NCBI GenBank assembly: GCA_965178125.1
Contig: OZ237764.1
Location: forward strand, 310,001-374,000
Direction of reading: 5' to 3'
DNA from: Bilabrum cf. latius
Taxonomy: Eukaryota > Bigyra: Bicosoecida > Bigyra > Bicosoecida
Length of the DNA: 64,000 nucleotides
This document shows, piece after piece, positions 1 through 10,753 of the stretch (within the stretch, counting starts at the first letter, position 1; each line of letters begins with the position of its first letter). Position numbers and translations under genes: made by a program. The notes under the pieces were generated by a model that worked only from the letters and a program-made list of their open reading frames with translations, did not search any database and was not told the DNA's origin.

Positions 1-410
1 AAAGGACGGAGCGTTGATACGTCGGTAGGAGGGGCCTGCAGAGCGCCCCGGGGCCCGCCGCTCGGAGTTCGCTTCATGACAGCCGAATCAGAGGCACCTC
101 CCGTGGCTGATCCAGCACCCGCAGGCCCGCCCGAGCCCGCGCCGCTTGCAGCGGGCCCTGCGATCGTACCGGGAACCATAGCGGATTTGGCATTGAAGGC
201 CCGGAACTCTCTTTCCATCTCGGCATCCTCAAGTTCTGCGTCCGCTGCCATCAGCGTTGCGCTGGGAGCCGCCCCAGCTGCGTGTCTCGCCAAAGAACTG
301 CTGGCCCGTGGCTGATCCATCGCCGCACTTGACGCTGCAGCCGAGGTGCTCACTGCGTCTTGAGCTGGAGCGGCTTCGTCGTCTGATGAGTCATCGACTT
401 CAGCCATCAT
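1..410 (-). CDS. Acidic N-terminal part of an unknown protein, cut by the left edge
   Basis: On the minus strand an open frame starts with two adjacent ATG codons (410-408 and 407-405) and runs off the left edge, so only about 136 residues are visible and no stop is seen. The N-terminus is acidic and Ser-rich (MAEVDDSSDDEAAP). An acidic helix-like stretch follows (ELEDAEMEREFRAF), then low-complexity Gly/Ala/Ser sequence. I do not recognise a family. The plus-strand frame over the same DNA (76-315) is Pro/Ala-rich and lacks structure, so I prefer the minus strand. It would be divergent from the GIGYF-like gene. There is no UAG in the visible part. Confidence 0.55.
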   Translation of the reverse strand, partial: MMAEVDDSSDDEAAPAQDAVSTSAAASSAAMDQPRASSSLARHAAGAAPSATLMAADAELEDAEMEREFRAFNAKSAMVPGTIAGPAASGAGSGGPAGAGSATGGASDSAVMKRTPSGGPRGALQAPPTDVSTLRP

Positions 411-810
411 GGACATTTTTAAATGGTCACTCCGTCCAGACGCTGCCATCACCTCGTTTGACTTGCGAACGCCCCTTCGGTTGTAAATAAGGTAATAATC
501 AGTAGTATTGTACTAAAAACTGCAAGATTCTGCCTTGGGAGGGCCTGCCAGTGTCCATCAGCCATCCGGATTTCACGAACGGTTCCGTCTGCGAATGCGC
601 GGCGATAATTTGTTACGTGGCATTCCGGACAAACAAGACACGGACCACCCCACCGAAGGAGGGCATCCTTGCGATAGCATAACGCCCGTCGGTCTCTGTC
701 CAAATCCTTAGTAGTTGAACTGAGTGTTGTTTGTGTCTGTCTGTGAGAGGATCGCGTAGCGGTCGTCTTCTATTGCAGCGTGGTAAGCGGTTTTTCCCCC
801 GCAAGGAGTT
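411..810. promoter_or_regulatory. Intergenic region between two divergent genes; probable shared promoter
   Basis: This 400-bp gap separates the minus-strand gene starting at 410 from the plus-strand GIGYF-like gene starting at 811. It contains the most AT-rich stretch of the neighbourhood (about 480-535). Short frames on both strands inside it show no protein-like composition. I see no RNA gene or clear box elements. The promoter role is inferred only from the head-to-head arrangement. Confidence 0.4.
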
Positions 811-2077
811 ATGGCGGGAACCGGACAGCAAGGAAGTGCCTGGGCTGGTGGTGGACTTGGTAGTGCGGGAGGTGGAATAGAATCTGTATTTGGATCAGAC
901 ACGGCGGGCCTCAGCTCACTGCTCGGTGGTGGAAGCTTTGGCGCCGATGCCGGTGGGGATGCGCAAGGCTGGGATAGCGCACCTGGTGGCGCAGCGGGCG
1001 CTACAACAGCCGGCTCGTCGGTTGTAGGTGGTATTGGCGAGTCATCTCACCAATCTAGTGCCGCCACGGCAAATTCTGGCCCGTCTGGAGATCAGAAGTC
1101 GAACGGCGAAAGCACGCCGACAGCTGGCGAAGACGATTTTGAGCCCTTGGCAATGCCCATGGCATGCGAGCCTATAGGAGAGGATGAAATGCTTAGCATG
1201 CACATGCCAACAACGTTCCCGGACGAGATGCCGTGGTTCGATGGGGTGATGACGCGCGATTCGATTGCGCCGTACTTGCGAGCACGACCATCCGACGACG
1301 AGGTGAGAATATGTTTGCACCCTGGCGAGTTTTAGAACGCATGCTCCGTCTCTCTTATGCCATTAAGTTCTTCTGCCGATGACGAAGCAAGTATTGACGA
1401 TCGATTCTGAGCCCCGCAAGGCCGTGAACGATGCAACTACCTCCTACTCATTCCGAGGCCTGTCTCTTTCTTTACGGAGCGGCTTTGAACCGTCCAATGC
1501 AGAGTCATTGTACCTAACTCCCTGATTAATTGCATCCTGCTGCTCTGTGCACCGCAGATTGCCAAGCATTGGAAGACCAAGCCGAAGAAAACGTACGCCC
1601 CCCCGGGGGCCATGGGCAGCGGGGGCGGAGGGGGCTCCTCCTCTAGTAGGTGGGGCAACTCGGCGCTGGGACGGTCCACGTCTGGGGCCTCGGCGTCTTC
1701 GACGGCTGCATAGCACGGCAGTGCTGGCGGCGCTGGATCCGGGTCTACAGTGTCAGAGCAGCCCAAGTGGCAGCAGGCCACTCGAGCCAACAAGCCCAAG
1801 GGAGGCGGGGGCGGATCCTGGAGGGACCAGTCGGGCGCGTCCACCGGCGTATTTGCGCGACGGGACGAAAGCCGCCAGGACAAGGATGACGCCAAGAACG
1901 ACGACACGTTCGGGGGGGACGCGCTGGGCGGCGGGTCTGACGATGCCACCTTCGGGGGCGGGGGCACCCTGGGCGGGTTCGACCTGGGTGACCTCAGCAA
2001 GGCAACCGCGGCGTTCGCTTCCAAGCAGCAGCTGTCCATGCGAGGGGACGGTGATGGGGCGGCGTCGTCGCAGAGCT

Positions 2078-2108
<31 letters not shown>

Positions 2109-4827
2109 CCATACTGATGCCAGTGGGACAGCGGCTCTGCGTGCAGCGCTTCAGATCGGCGGGGCGGCGGGAAGCAGCCCCGACGGCGCAGCCATGCAGA
2201 CGGCTGCGCCCGCACCAGCCCAGGCACCGGCCCCAGCGCCAGTGCAGCCGCAGCCGCAGCCAGAGCTACACCAGAGTCCCGTGTCCCCTGGCATGGAGCC
2301 TTCGTCGGACGAGCCGCAGTGGTTTTACCAGGACAACCAAAAGGTGCAGCAGGGGCCCTTCGCTCCCTCTGACATGCGGCAGTGGCTGGACGCAAATTAC
2401 TTCAAGCCCGACCTGCCAATCCGTCATGCCAGCTCTCCCGAGGGCGTTTTCGTGGCGCTGCAGGACGCATTCCCATCCATGCAGTCGGCCTTCATCGGCC
2501 TGGGCAGCTTTGCGCCTCCCAGGCGGCCGGAGCACGCCACGGAGCAGCAGCGGCAGGCAGCGCACCAGCAGCTGCAGCAGGTGCAGCAGAACGGGCGCGG
2601 GATTCAGGCCCGGCTGGAGCAGCTCGGTGCTGCCGTGCAGCAGGTTAGGGGCATTCACGCTGGGCTGCAGGAGGAGCAGAGGGCCGACACGCAGCTCGTG
2701 CAGACGTACCGGGCCGGCGCCATGCAGCTGCAGCAGGCCACCGAGGAGGCCCGCAGCCAGGGAGACCAGGGAGCGGTGGCTCGCTGCGACCAGGAGATGG
2801 CGAGCCTCAAGTCGCAGGCAGCGGAGCTGGCCCAGCGCCTGCGCAACCGCAAGGCCCAGCTGGACCAGGCGGTCGCCAAGGAGGCCGAGCTCATGCAGGC
2901 CGGCAGGGCGCTGCAGCAGGAGATGGTGCGGGTCACGCAGGACATCCGTGGCCTAAACCTAGTCATCGAGGGACACTCCCCGGACAGGGCCATGGAGATC
3001 CTAAAGAGCCAGTTGCAGGCCGAGCGGGAGGCCCAGTTGCAGCAGCAGCAGCAGCGCCAGCAGGAGGCGGAGCAGGAGCAGACCAGGCAAGCCGCGGAGC
3101 GGGAGGCACAGGCGCGTGCCGAGGCAGAGTCACAGGCAGCGGAGGCCCAAAAGGCGGCTGAGCGCAAGCAGCAGGAGGAGCTCAAGCAAGCCGAGCTGGC
3201 CCGCCAGCAGCTCCGGGAGACCCAGAGGCAGCAGCAGGAGGAAGAGAGGAGGAGGCAGCGGCAGGAGGCCGAGGCTCGCGCGGCGCAGGCCAAGGCCTAG
3301 TCTGAGGCCGCGAAACAGCGTGCACAGGCGGCCAAGCAGGCGGCGGAGGAGCAGGAGCGGATCAAGGCGGCGGCCAGGGCGAAGCGCGAGGCGGCCCAGC
3401 AGCAGCAGCGGGCTGCGGCCAGCAAGGGCCAGCGAGAGGCGGTGCCCAGCATCTTGAGGATGCAGGAGAGGCAGGAGGTCAGGCGCACGCGCCAGGACGC
3501 AGCCGCAGCCGCCGCGTCCCCCAAGCAGATCGCCGCGGCCTAGGGCGCCGGCAAGCAGCAGATCGGGCAGGCGCGGTCGCCCATTAAGGCACCTGTCATC
3601 CCCGCGGTGGGCAGCAGCGCCAGTACGAAGGGGGCTGCATCCGCCAAGAAGTAGAAGGGCAAGAAGCAGCAGCAGCAGCCGACTGGCACGGCTTGGGATT
3701 CGCCGGTGGCGTCCAAGCCGGCAGCCAAGACAGCCAGGGCAGGGGGCGCCAGGCCGCTGTCCATCGAGGAAGCCATGCGGCAGGCGGAGGAAGAGGCCAT
3801 GCAGCAGAAGCAGGACCAGGAGCAGAAGAGAGAGCTGCTGCAGCAGGCGCACGTCACCCAGGCCAAGATCCACCAGGCGGGATGGGGCGGGGCGGCGGCC
3901 AGGCCGGCCCAGGTGCAGGACCTTACGCAGGTCATGGCTCAGCAGTCCAGGGAGTCGTAGCAGCGGAGCAGCACCGTCCAGACGGCCAGGAGGCAGCAGG
4001 CCGCTCCCAGGACCAGCTGGGGCGCCGCAGCTCAGGCGGGCAAGCCCAAGCCGCTGGACCAGATCGCTGCAGAGCAGACCGCGGTGGCCCATCAGCAGCA
4101 GCAGCAGAGGGCGCACCGGCTGGCGGCGCAGGGCGTGCCGGCTTCCCTTGCCGCCGCCCGAAGCTCCGGGACCGGCGGGGGCAGTGCCTGGGCCCAGAAG
4201 AAGCCAACGGGTATGGCTGGGGTCAAGGCGGGGCGGGGCACTGCCACGGTGACCCGGCTTGGCAGGCCGGCACCATCGTCAGCGGGTTCTGCGGCGCCTG
4301 GGCAGCCCAGGGCTGCCGCTGCGCCTGGGGGTGGTGGGCCCGCTGTGGGAGCGTGGGGCAAGGCTGCCGCTGCGGCGGCACGACCCCCGGCCAGCGCCCA
4401 CGCCCTCGGTGCACCCGCCCCTGCCCCTGCTCCCGCGCCGGCCGCTGCCGCCCAGCCCAAGGGGCCGGGCCTGCGTGCCATGCACCGGGGGCCCACCACC
4501 AAGTCTTCTTCCTAGGAGGCCGGCGCGGGCGCTTCGAGCGGGGGATCCAAGGCTCGCGGGGCGGTGGCTGGCCTGGGAGGCGTGTCCGGCAAGTTCCGGG
4601 ACTGGGCTACGGGGCGCATGAAGGAGATCAGCGGGGACGACCAGGGGCTCCTTTTCGAGTTCATCGTCGCGCTGAGCAGCCCCACCGAAGTTAGAGATTA
4701 CTGCGAGGATTGCCTCGGCAGGTCTCACGCCGTAGACGCATTCGTGACGGAGTTCCTGTCTCGACGAGAGTTTGAAGGCGGGAACGCGCAGCCTGCAGGC
4801 AAGCGCGGCCGCCGGAAGGGGCGCTGA
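811..4827 (+). CDS. GIGYF-like GYF-domain protein (translation repression adaptor)
   Basis: join(811..1302,1558..4827), 1,253 residues, ending in TGA, with in-frame UAG at 1711, 2077, 3298, 3541, 3652, 3958 and 4513. A GYF domain lies at about residues 415-470: it begins PQWFYQDNQKVQQGPF and then shows W-L-D-A-N-Y-F. GYF domains bind proline-rich peptides. A long Gln/Glu/Arg/Ala coiled coil follows (about 490-900). The C-terminus carries a conserved helical motif (VALSSPTEVRDYCEDCLG) of the type found near the end of metazoan GIGYF and plant GYF proteins. GIGYF proteins pair with an eIF4E homologue to repress or degrade mRNA, and a divergent eIF4E is encoded at 47082-48029. The start is the ATG after a GC-poor leader. 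Read with the standard code, the gene falls into at least eight pieces. Family assignment is firm; the 4EHP partnership is inference. Confidence 0.85.
1303..1557 (+). other. Spliceosomal intron in the GIGYF-like gene
   Basis: 255 bp, phase 0. The donor is GAG|GTGAGAAT and the acceptor CACCGCAG|ATT. A pyrimidine-rich stretch and branch-like CTAAC and CTGAT sequences lie upstream of the acceptor. Removing it joins the 811 frame to the GYF frame and avoids the in-intron TGA near 1408. Confidence 0.8.
2077..2106 (+). repeat. TAG followed by nine CAG codons (glutamine run)
   Basis: Inside the GIGYF-like gene an in-frame TAG is immediately followed by nine CAG codons. This is what a CAG run would look like after one C-to-T change at its first codon, if UAG is read as Gln. 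Confidence 0.9.
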
Positions 4828-5356
4828 ATCCATCCCCGCGACGCTCTCTGTTTGAATAGAAATGGTGCAGGCTTTGCTGCATATAGCCAATACAGCATGT
4901 TTCATCTTGCCGTACCCGTTCACTCGTTCCTTGCCACTAGCATTAGGTTATGCGACCGAACTTCCACAAGCACCTCAACGGCAACCGCGCCGCCTCGAAA
5001 TTCAGATTGCAACCATGCCGCGCCCAAGACCCGCAGGCAGCACGCTGCTCCTCTCACCGGCCGGAAACAAGCCATTGCGCCATTGGTACACCAAAGGACG
5101 GGTGCGGAGGGCATTTGATAGCTCCTGCAAGGGCTTCAGCGTTCAATTACAAGCCGGCTCAGGTTCGTCGATTGAATGGCCCCGGCGGGGCGCGGAGAAG
5201 CCGCACGGGATGCTATCTTACAAAGTATTGCCCTACATGATATTTTGTGCTCGGCTAATCCCCGGCTCGCCCTGTTCACTGTGTGTTCACGTGAAGACAG
5301 GCCGCTTCGGAGCGAGGCGTCGCATTGACCTCACCACTGCTCTAAAGCAATCAAGA
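4828..5356. other. Intergenic or 5' leader region of uncertain content
   Basis: This lies between the TGA of the GIGYF-like gene and the start chosen for the next gene. A plus-strand frame is open from ATG 4862 and continues in frame, through a TAG at 5378, into the downstream gene. The next gene could therefore begin as early as 4862 or at ATG 5014. A start 34 bp after the previous stop would leave no room for a promoter, and the encoded sequence has no recognisable features. I see no GTRAG donor here. Confidence 0.35.
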
Positions 5357-7702
5357 ATGACGTCTACTGTATCGACATAGGTTCCACTGCGATTTCCTGA
5401 CCGTGCCATGGGCTCATGGGTGTATCTCCTGATCAATGTGGACTCCGTGTGCCGTCGCGCATTTGGGGAGCCTCTGCAGGAAATCAGCGGGGTGTTTGCG
5501 AGCGGTGCCGTGTAGCTGCGATGCGTCGCGGTTATCTCAGGGCACCCAGATACCTATCCCCCACCACTGGATGTCGCAGAAGAAATCAAGCAGCGGTACG
5601 CGAGAGGCGGCGGCGGCGCTTCCGCGAGGCAGCGGCGGGCGCTTGCGGGGTCGAGCACCGCCTCAACTCGGCTGAGGGAGGGGAGGGTCGGGGGCCAGTC
5701 ATCCTCCGTGGGCGCATCGACCCTCTTGGATCGAGCGGCCGCCCTGCCGGTGCCAGAGACCTCGGGCCTATCCCGCTTCCTGGTCACGCAGGAGGGAGCC
5801 CTGTCCGCCATCGAGCTGAGTCTTGGCTCCCAGGGGGTGCACTTCCCCCCCGGGGTGGGGTACCTTGTGGCTCTGCTGGAATCGCCAAAGACCGGGATCA
5901 AGCTGCTCCCGACAGCGGCAGAGCTGGCGGCTCGCGAAGAAGAAGGGGGCAGCAGGAGGGGGCGGACAGCTGGCTTGGGTCCAGGTGGTGCACTCGGTGC
6001 GGGGGGCTTTGGCTCCGGGGTAGACTCCGAGCTGGAGAGAGCCGCCCGAGATTCCCGCGCCGGACTCGCAGGGGACGCGCTAGGTGATCCTGCGCTGGAG
6101 CCCGTGGCGGGTGGTGCCGGGGCTGGAGCGTACATTTCTTCCAAGGTACTGGCTGGCCGTGGGGCTGACATGGGGAGTGGCAGCGGCGCGGCATCCGAGG
6201 CTAGAATGGGCGGCTATCCAATGCGCAGCGTGTATAACTAGCACGACGAGGAAGATGAAGAAGAGCTGGAGGATAGGGTCGCCCGCGCCAGGGAACACGA
6301 GATGCTGGGAACCGGGCCAGGTGATGCGGCCAGGATCGAGATCTAGTCGAGGCGAACCCTTCTGCGATCAAGGGGCGGCGAGGTCCCGCAGCAGGAAGAA
6401 GAGGAGGAGGAGGAGGAGGAGGAGGAGACGCCGCGCAGCGTCGGCGCATCAGCGGGCGACGCAGCATCGGTGCACCGTGCTGCCGATCTTCAGCCTCAAC
6501 CGGAGGGCGCAGATGATGCAGCAGACAAAGCAAGCGGTGCTTCGAATCTAGACGCGGATGCGGCCGAGAATCCGTTCGACGTGTCCCGGTCTCCGATCTT
6601 TCACCTGCTGCAGGCAAAGGGAAAGCAGGCGGATCGAGAGGCGAGCAAGTCAGCGAGCCAGGTCACCCCGGGTGCACGCCACCCCGGTGAAACTGGCGAT
6701 GGAGGCAGGGCAGGAATTTCCTCGAGTGCGCATGGGGAGGAAGAGGGCGATGCACCCACCGGACCCGAGAATACCGCTGATGACACCGTGACTCATGCAG
6801 AGGGGCGGGGCGGCGCTCTTCAAGACGGTGAGCTAGCAGCGCGTGTCAGGGCCCAGGACAGCGGCAAGGGTGGCGTGCCTCAATCTGGTGAGGACCAGGA
6901 TGGAGATGACGTCGGCAAGGATGGAGAGCTCAGTGACACTAGAGGTTCTGGTCATGACACGGTGCCCGCTGCGCTTCAAGGTTCTGCTGCTACTGCTGCG
7001 GCTACTGCTGTTAAGGGACAACCGGGGCAGGATACGACAGGGGTGGACTCTCATCCAGCGAGCCATACGGTCCAGCGCGCGCACCCCACAAAGCAAGGTT
7101 CGGATGAATCGCGGTCCAGTTCTGTAGTGCAGGGATCAGGCAGCACTACCACTGGTAGTGGCACTGTGACGGCTTCGGTTGACGACCTACTTCGGCTGCT
7201 CAACGCTGCCAGACAAGGGACGCGGGGTGGAGGCCACGGAGGTGATGATAGTCACGATCGTGGTGGGCCCATTGGTGGGACAGCTGCGAGCGCGGGTGGA
7301 TAGCAGCAGGGCGGTCAATACTAGGCGTACAAAGGAGCACCTTCAGCTGCATCGGCGGGACCACCGCCAGCAGTAGCAGCGTCATATGATGCGTCAGGAT
7401 CAGGATTCCCAGCGCCTTCAAGACGCAGGGCTGGATCATTGTGGAGCCTTCCGCCGGCTGGCACACCACCGTCGGCGCCGCCTGCGGACTACGCCTAGAG
7501 TGGGGTGCCGCAAGGTCTCGCCGGGGTCCTATTGCGGCAGCAGGCACTGCTGGCCAGGCTCGAGTCGCAGACAGCAGCGGGGAAGCAAGCCCAGGTCGAC
7601 ATTGGATTGCCGACGGTCCGGTCCACCAGAATGCCAAATGATGATCTGCTGGGACTCCTTCGAGTGCGAATTGATGGAAGTAGGGTCTTGAGTGTTGATT
7701 GA
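5357..7702 (+). CDS. Unknown, mostly disordered protein with acidic tract
   Basis: 781 residues from ATG 5357 to TGA 7700-7702, with UAG at 5378, 5513, 6239, 6344, 7301, 7322 and 7496. An alternative start is ATG 5408, and the frame is also open upstream to 4862. I do not recognise a domain. A possibly ordered segment lies near 5750-5930 (reading LSRFLVTQEGALSAIELSLG), followed by Gly/Ala/Ser/Asp-rich sequence, a run of about twelve Glu near 6394-6430, and a more ordered C-terminus (QQALLARLESQTAAGKQAQ, then LLGLLRVRIDGSRVLSVD). The last ~500 bp are duplicated, with damage, at 10293-10753. The gene is convergent with the lectin gene, 112 bp away. The 5' end needs transcript data; the 3' half is better supported. 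Confidence 0.6.
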
Positions 7703-7814
7703 TCACAGATCTAGCTTGTGCTGCAAAGCAGTCAACGGAACCTGCCGCTCTCATCCGGATCAGCTGCGGCGCGATACTTGCACCACTTGCCCTGGCAGGA
7801 TGAAGCCGTAAGCC

Positions 7815-8945
7815 TCAAATACCGTCGTTTTCGTAGCTGTCATCTCCCACGAGTGACATGGCCGCGGTGGTCCCGAATGCTCCCATTGCTCCTCTCTAGG
7901 TGTTCCATACGGCCTCGCCACTCTCCCTTTCGAGCTGTGCCGCGCCGGATGTGGCCACAAATCTGGCCGGCGCTGGATGGAGGATGGACGTCTTGACGAT
8001 CCAGAGGTAGTCCCCTGTCTCGCCATTCACCACGGCCAGATCACCGGTGGCGCTGCACTCCTCCCCCGTCAGTAGCAGCATGCAGTTCTTGCCCAAGTGA
8101 CGGGTATGGCTCGCCCACCAGGCGCCGCTCTGGGACCCATCGTGTTGGTTGTCATACCCGACGAAATTGCAGTCGTCCTGCATCCTGTACTCGAACCTGC
8201 GATCAGGGCTGCGGATGCTGTTTCCTGCTGTAAGTACCTCCCCGAGCTTTAGCTCGCTCCCGGAGGCAAGTGGCCTCTTCTTCACTGCATCTACATCGCA
8301 CTGCCCCTTCGGGGCGTGCTTCTTCCATGCCCGCCGAAGTGCGTTCATCATGTTGCCGTTGCCGTCCGTGTGCTCGCGGCTTGTCGTGGTGAACGTCGCC
8401 CATATGATGTCACCACCCTCCTAGTACAAAATAAGATTCCCATCCCCTTGCAATTCCAGAGAGTCGGCAGGTTTGGCGAGCACAGACCCTGGGACGCGCC
8501 AGATGTATTCCTCCGACTGAGTATCGATTATTGCCAAATCACCCGTCGTACTACAACCGTCACCCGTGATTGTAAGTACGCACCGGCTTCCCCTTCCCAG
8601 GGTATTCGTACTGAATCTAGGTTTGTTGTTGTAGTAAAGGACAAGGTTGCAGTCCTCCTGCATGCGCAGCTCGACTTCGTCATCACCATCACGTTGATGG
8701 AGAGACTACCTTGTCTGCAGGTACCACCCTCTCCACATCTTGTTACCAGATGCGAGATGATAGTACATTTTGGGCTGTTTACACTTGAGCTTATGCAGAT
8801 CCTCGTGTATGAACTCGCCACTCGATTCCTGCCATGCTCTGGCCGCGGAAGCAATACGCGCTCGATTCCGTCGCAGAGCGCTCCGAGCCAATGCTGTATG
8901 CAGACAGGAGTACAATGCCAGTACCGCCAGGATAAATCGCATCAT
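7815..8945 (-). CDS. Secreted bulb-type (B-lectin) mannose-binding-like protein
   Basis: 376 residues from ATG 8945 to TGA 7815-7817, with UAG at 8706-8708, 8421-8423 and 7896-7898. The N-terminus is a signal peptide (MMRFILAVLALYSCLHTALA), so the product should enter the secretory pathway. Two repeated B-lectin modules follow. The mannose-site signature QxDxNxVxY appears at about residue 96 (QEDCNLVLY), at 166 as a V-to-I variant (QGDGNLILY) and at 257 (QDDCNFVGY). Two of these have Cys where plant lectins have Gly, and each module carries two further Cys (SRCVLTITGDGC; KNCMLLLTGEEC), suggesting a lineage-specific disulfide pattern. The UAG at residue 80 sits where the family consensus GQSL has Gln, one of the better local tests of the code. 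A role in adhesion or glycan recognition is likely by family; the ligand is unknown. Confidence 0.8.
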
Positions 8946-9495
8946 TGTTTTCGAAATCCCCGGAGGCAACAGGTGGCTGCGTGAAGCCAGCGCATTGGGC
9001 ATCTGATGATGAATCGCACTCGTCATGCGTCCCCCCCGGGCCGTGGCGCCGCAGCGGAACTTTGGGTTGTGGCGGAGAGCGCACTTGCCTGAGCCAAACT
9101 TTCGGCTCGGGCAAAAGGCCACATTGCCCAAGCCGAACCATTTTATATCTAAACTGGGTTTGCGACCAACAGGCTGCCGATGGATTTGGCAGCTTCTCTT
9201 TCTTCTCTGCGCACGGCACCAGACGAAAGAGGCACGGGAATCGCAAAACACATGTATCGATCCGTGGAATGATTCAACCGCCTCAGATGCAATCGAAGAA
9301 GCTGGCTGCGGGTCACGGTGGAGAGATGCCAGTGGGGAAAGCAACACCGGCAGCGCGGGAGCCGCACATTGGCAACTTGAAGAGGATCCGCCGGCGCACA
9401 ACCACGGCCCGCTTCAAGGGGATTTTCCATCACAAAATCGGACTGCAGCCAGTCAACACCGAGCAGGGCACGCCTTCCTGAAAGAAGGCGGCAGT

Positions 9496-9512
9496 GGGGG
9501 GGGGGGGGGGGG
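9496..9512 (+). repeat. Run of 17 G
   Basis: Uninterrupted G17. It is prone to length errors in sequencing and to G-quadruplex or slippage behaviour. Reading frames across it should not be trusted. Confidence 0.9.
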
Positions 9513-9812
9513 CGCAGCGCAGCCGCACTCGAGGGCGGATTTGGTGCTGCAGCGACGCGAGGGATATTCCAGACGTGGATCCGCTGGTGAGAGCCTTGCC
9601 GTATCTCTTGCGGATCTCGGTGCATCGCACAATGGGACGACCGGACGGCGCTAGCGATGGGACTCTCTCGCTGACATCATTATTGAAGGCCTGGGAGAGG
9701 CGCAGGCGAGGGCCAGGGAACAAGAGTAAGAATAAGATGTGCAGGGCAAGGAAGGCGAGCGGTTAGGGCGGGCAGGGGGTAGCGCCACCTTCCCACGGGG
9801 CACGATGCATCT

Positions 9813-9993
9813 CACCCCACCGAGGACTGTGGGGACTGGCAGCATCGTGGGATGCATCGCACCCCACCGAGGACTGTGGGGACTGGCAGCATCGTGGGAT
9901 GCATCGCACCCCATAGAGGACTGTGGGGACTGGCAGCATCGTGGGATACATCGCACCCCACAGAGGACTGTGGGAACTGGCAGCATCGTGGTG
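9813..9993 (+). repeat. 47-bp tandem repeat, about four copies
   Basis: Copies begin at 9813, 9860, 9907 and 9954, exactly 47 bp apart. Each contains CACCCCA, GAGGACTGTGG, GACTGGCAGCATCGTGG and a GATGCATCG-like end; the last copy is partial and diverges after about 9990. Copies differ by only one to three bases, so the array is young. The unit is not a multiple of three, so it is not a protein repeat. Confidence 0.9.
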
Positions 9994-10164
9994 GCCCCGT
10001 AACAAGTGTTGGGCGCACATCTACACATGGGCAGCATCAGTCCGGGAAACGATCATCGTCGAAGCGCGTGATGGTGACAGAGCGGTGGGCTAGGTTCGGT
10101 ACAGCAGAAGCGAAGGTTCCTCCGGAGCACGAGGGGTTCGTCAGGGTGGCACTCAAGGGGGCTA

Positions 10165-10183
10165 GGGGGGGGGGGGGGGGGGG
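10165..10183 (+). repeat. Run of 19 G
   Basis: Uninterrupted G19 followed by C and a further G-rich stretch. It is the second long G-run in this gene-poor region and lies just upstream of the duplicated gene fragment. Confidence 0.9.
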
Positions 10184-10292
10184 CGGGGGCGGGGCGAGAC
10201 AGTGGCTGGCTGAGGTCTCACACAGCACCTACCAGGGGGGCATTTCGGATGTCCTCCTGGTATGTGGTGTGTGAGAGAGGCCACGGTGGTAA

Positions 10293-10753
10293 CACCCGGA
10301 GGTGACGATGGTCACGATTGTGGTGGGCCCATCGGTGGGACAGCTGCGATCGCGGGTGGATAGCAGTAGAGCGGTCAATACTAGGCGTACAAAGGAGCAC
10401 CTTCAGCTGCATCGGCGGGACCACCGCCAGCAGTAGCAGTGTCACATGATGCGTCAGGATCAGGATTCCCGGCGCCTTCAAGACGCAGGGCTGGATCATT
10501 ATGGAGCCTTCCGCCGGCTGGTGTGCCGGGGTCCTATTGCGGCAGCAGGCACTGCTGGCCAGGCTCGAGTCGCAGACAGCAGCGGGGAAGCAAGCCCAGG
10601 ACGACACTGGATTGCCGACGGTCCGGTCCACCAGAATTCCAAATGATGATCTGCTGGGGCTCCTTCGAGTGCGAATTGATGGAAGTAGGGTCTTGAGTGT
10701 TGATTGATCACAGATCTAGCTTGTGTTTCAGCTGCTCGGCAGTCAACGGAACC
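10293..10753 (+). pseudogene. Truncated, frameshifted copy of the 3' end of the 5357-7702 gene
   Basis: This closely matches 7233-7744 in the same orientation, with scattered substitutions. Relative to the source it lacks 55 bp (source about 7461-7530 against 15 bp here at 10521-10535), which shifts the frame. It also differs by a small insertion near 10725. There is no 5' portion and no start. Homology begins in coding sequence and extends about 40 bp past the stop codon of the source, so this is a DNA segment duplication and not a processed transcript. The frame left by the deletion ends at a TGA at 10694. Confidence 0.8.

Noticed and set aside
1547-2956. 469-residue plus-strand Arg/Ser-rich frame
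   Set aside because: It is out of frame with the GYF-domain gene that occupies the same DNA and shows only codon-shadow composition.
8945-9766. Possible small basic protein, perhaps histone-like, upstream of the lectin gene
   Set aside because: A few Arg/Lys-rich stretches caught the eye, but none aligns with a histone core, frames are cut by TGA or TAA, and the G17 run makes the frame unreliable.
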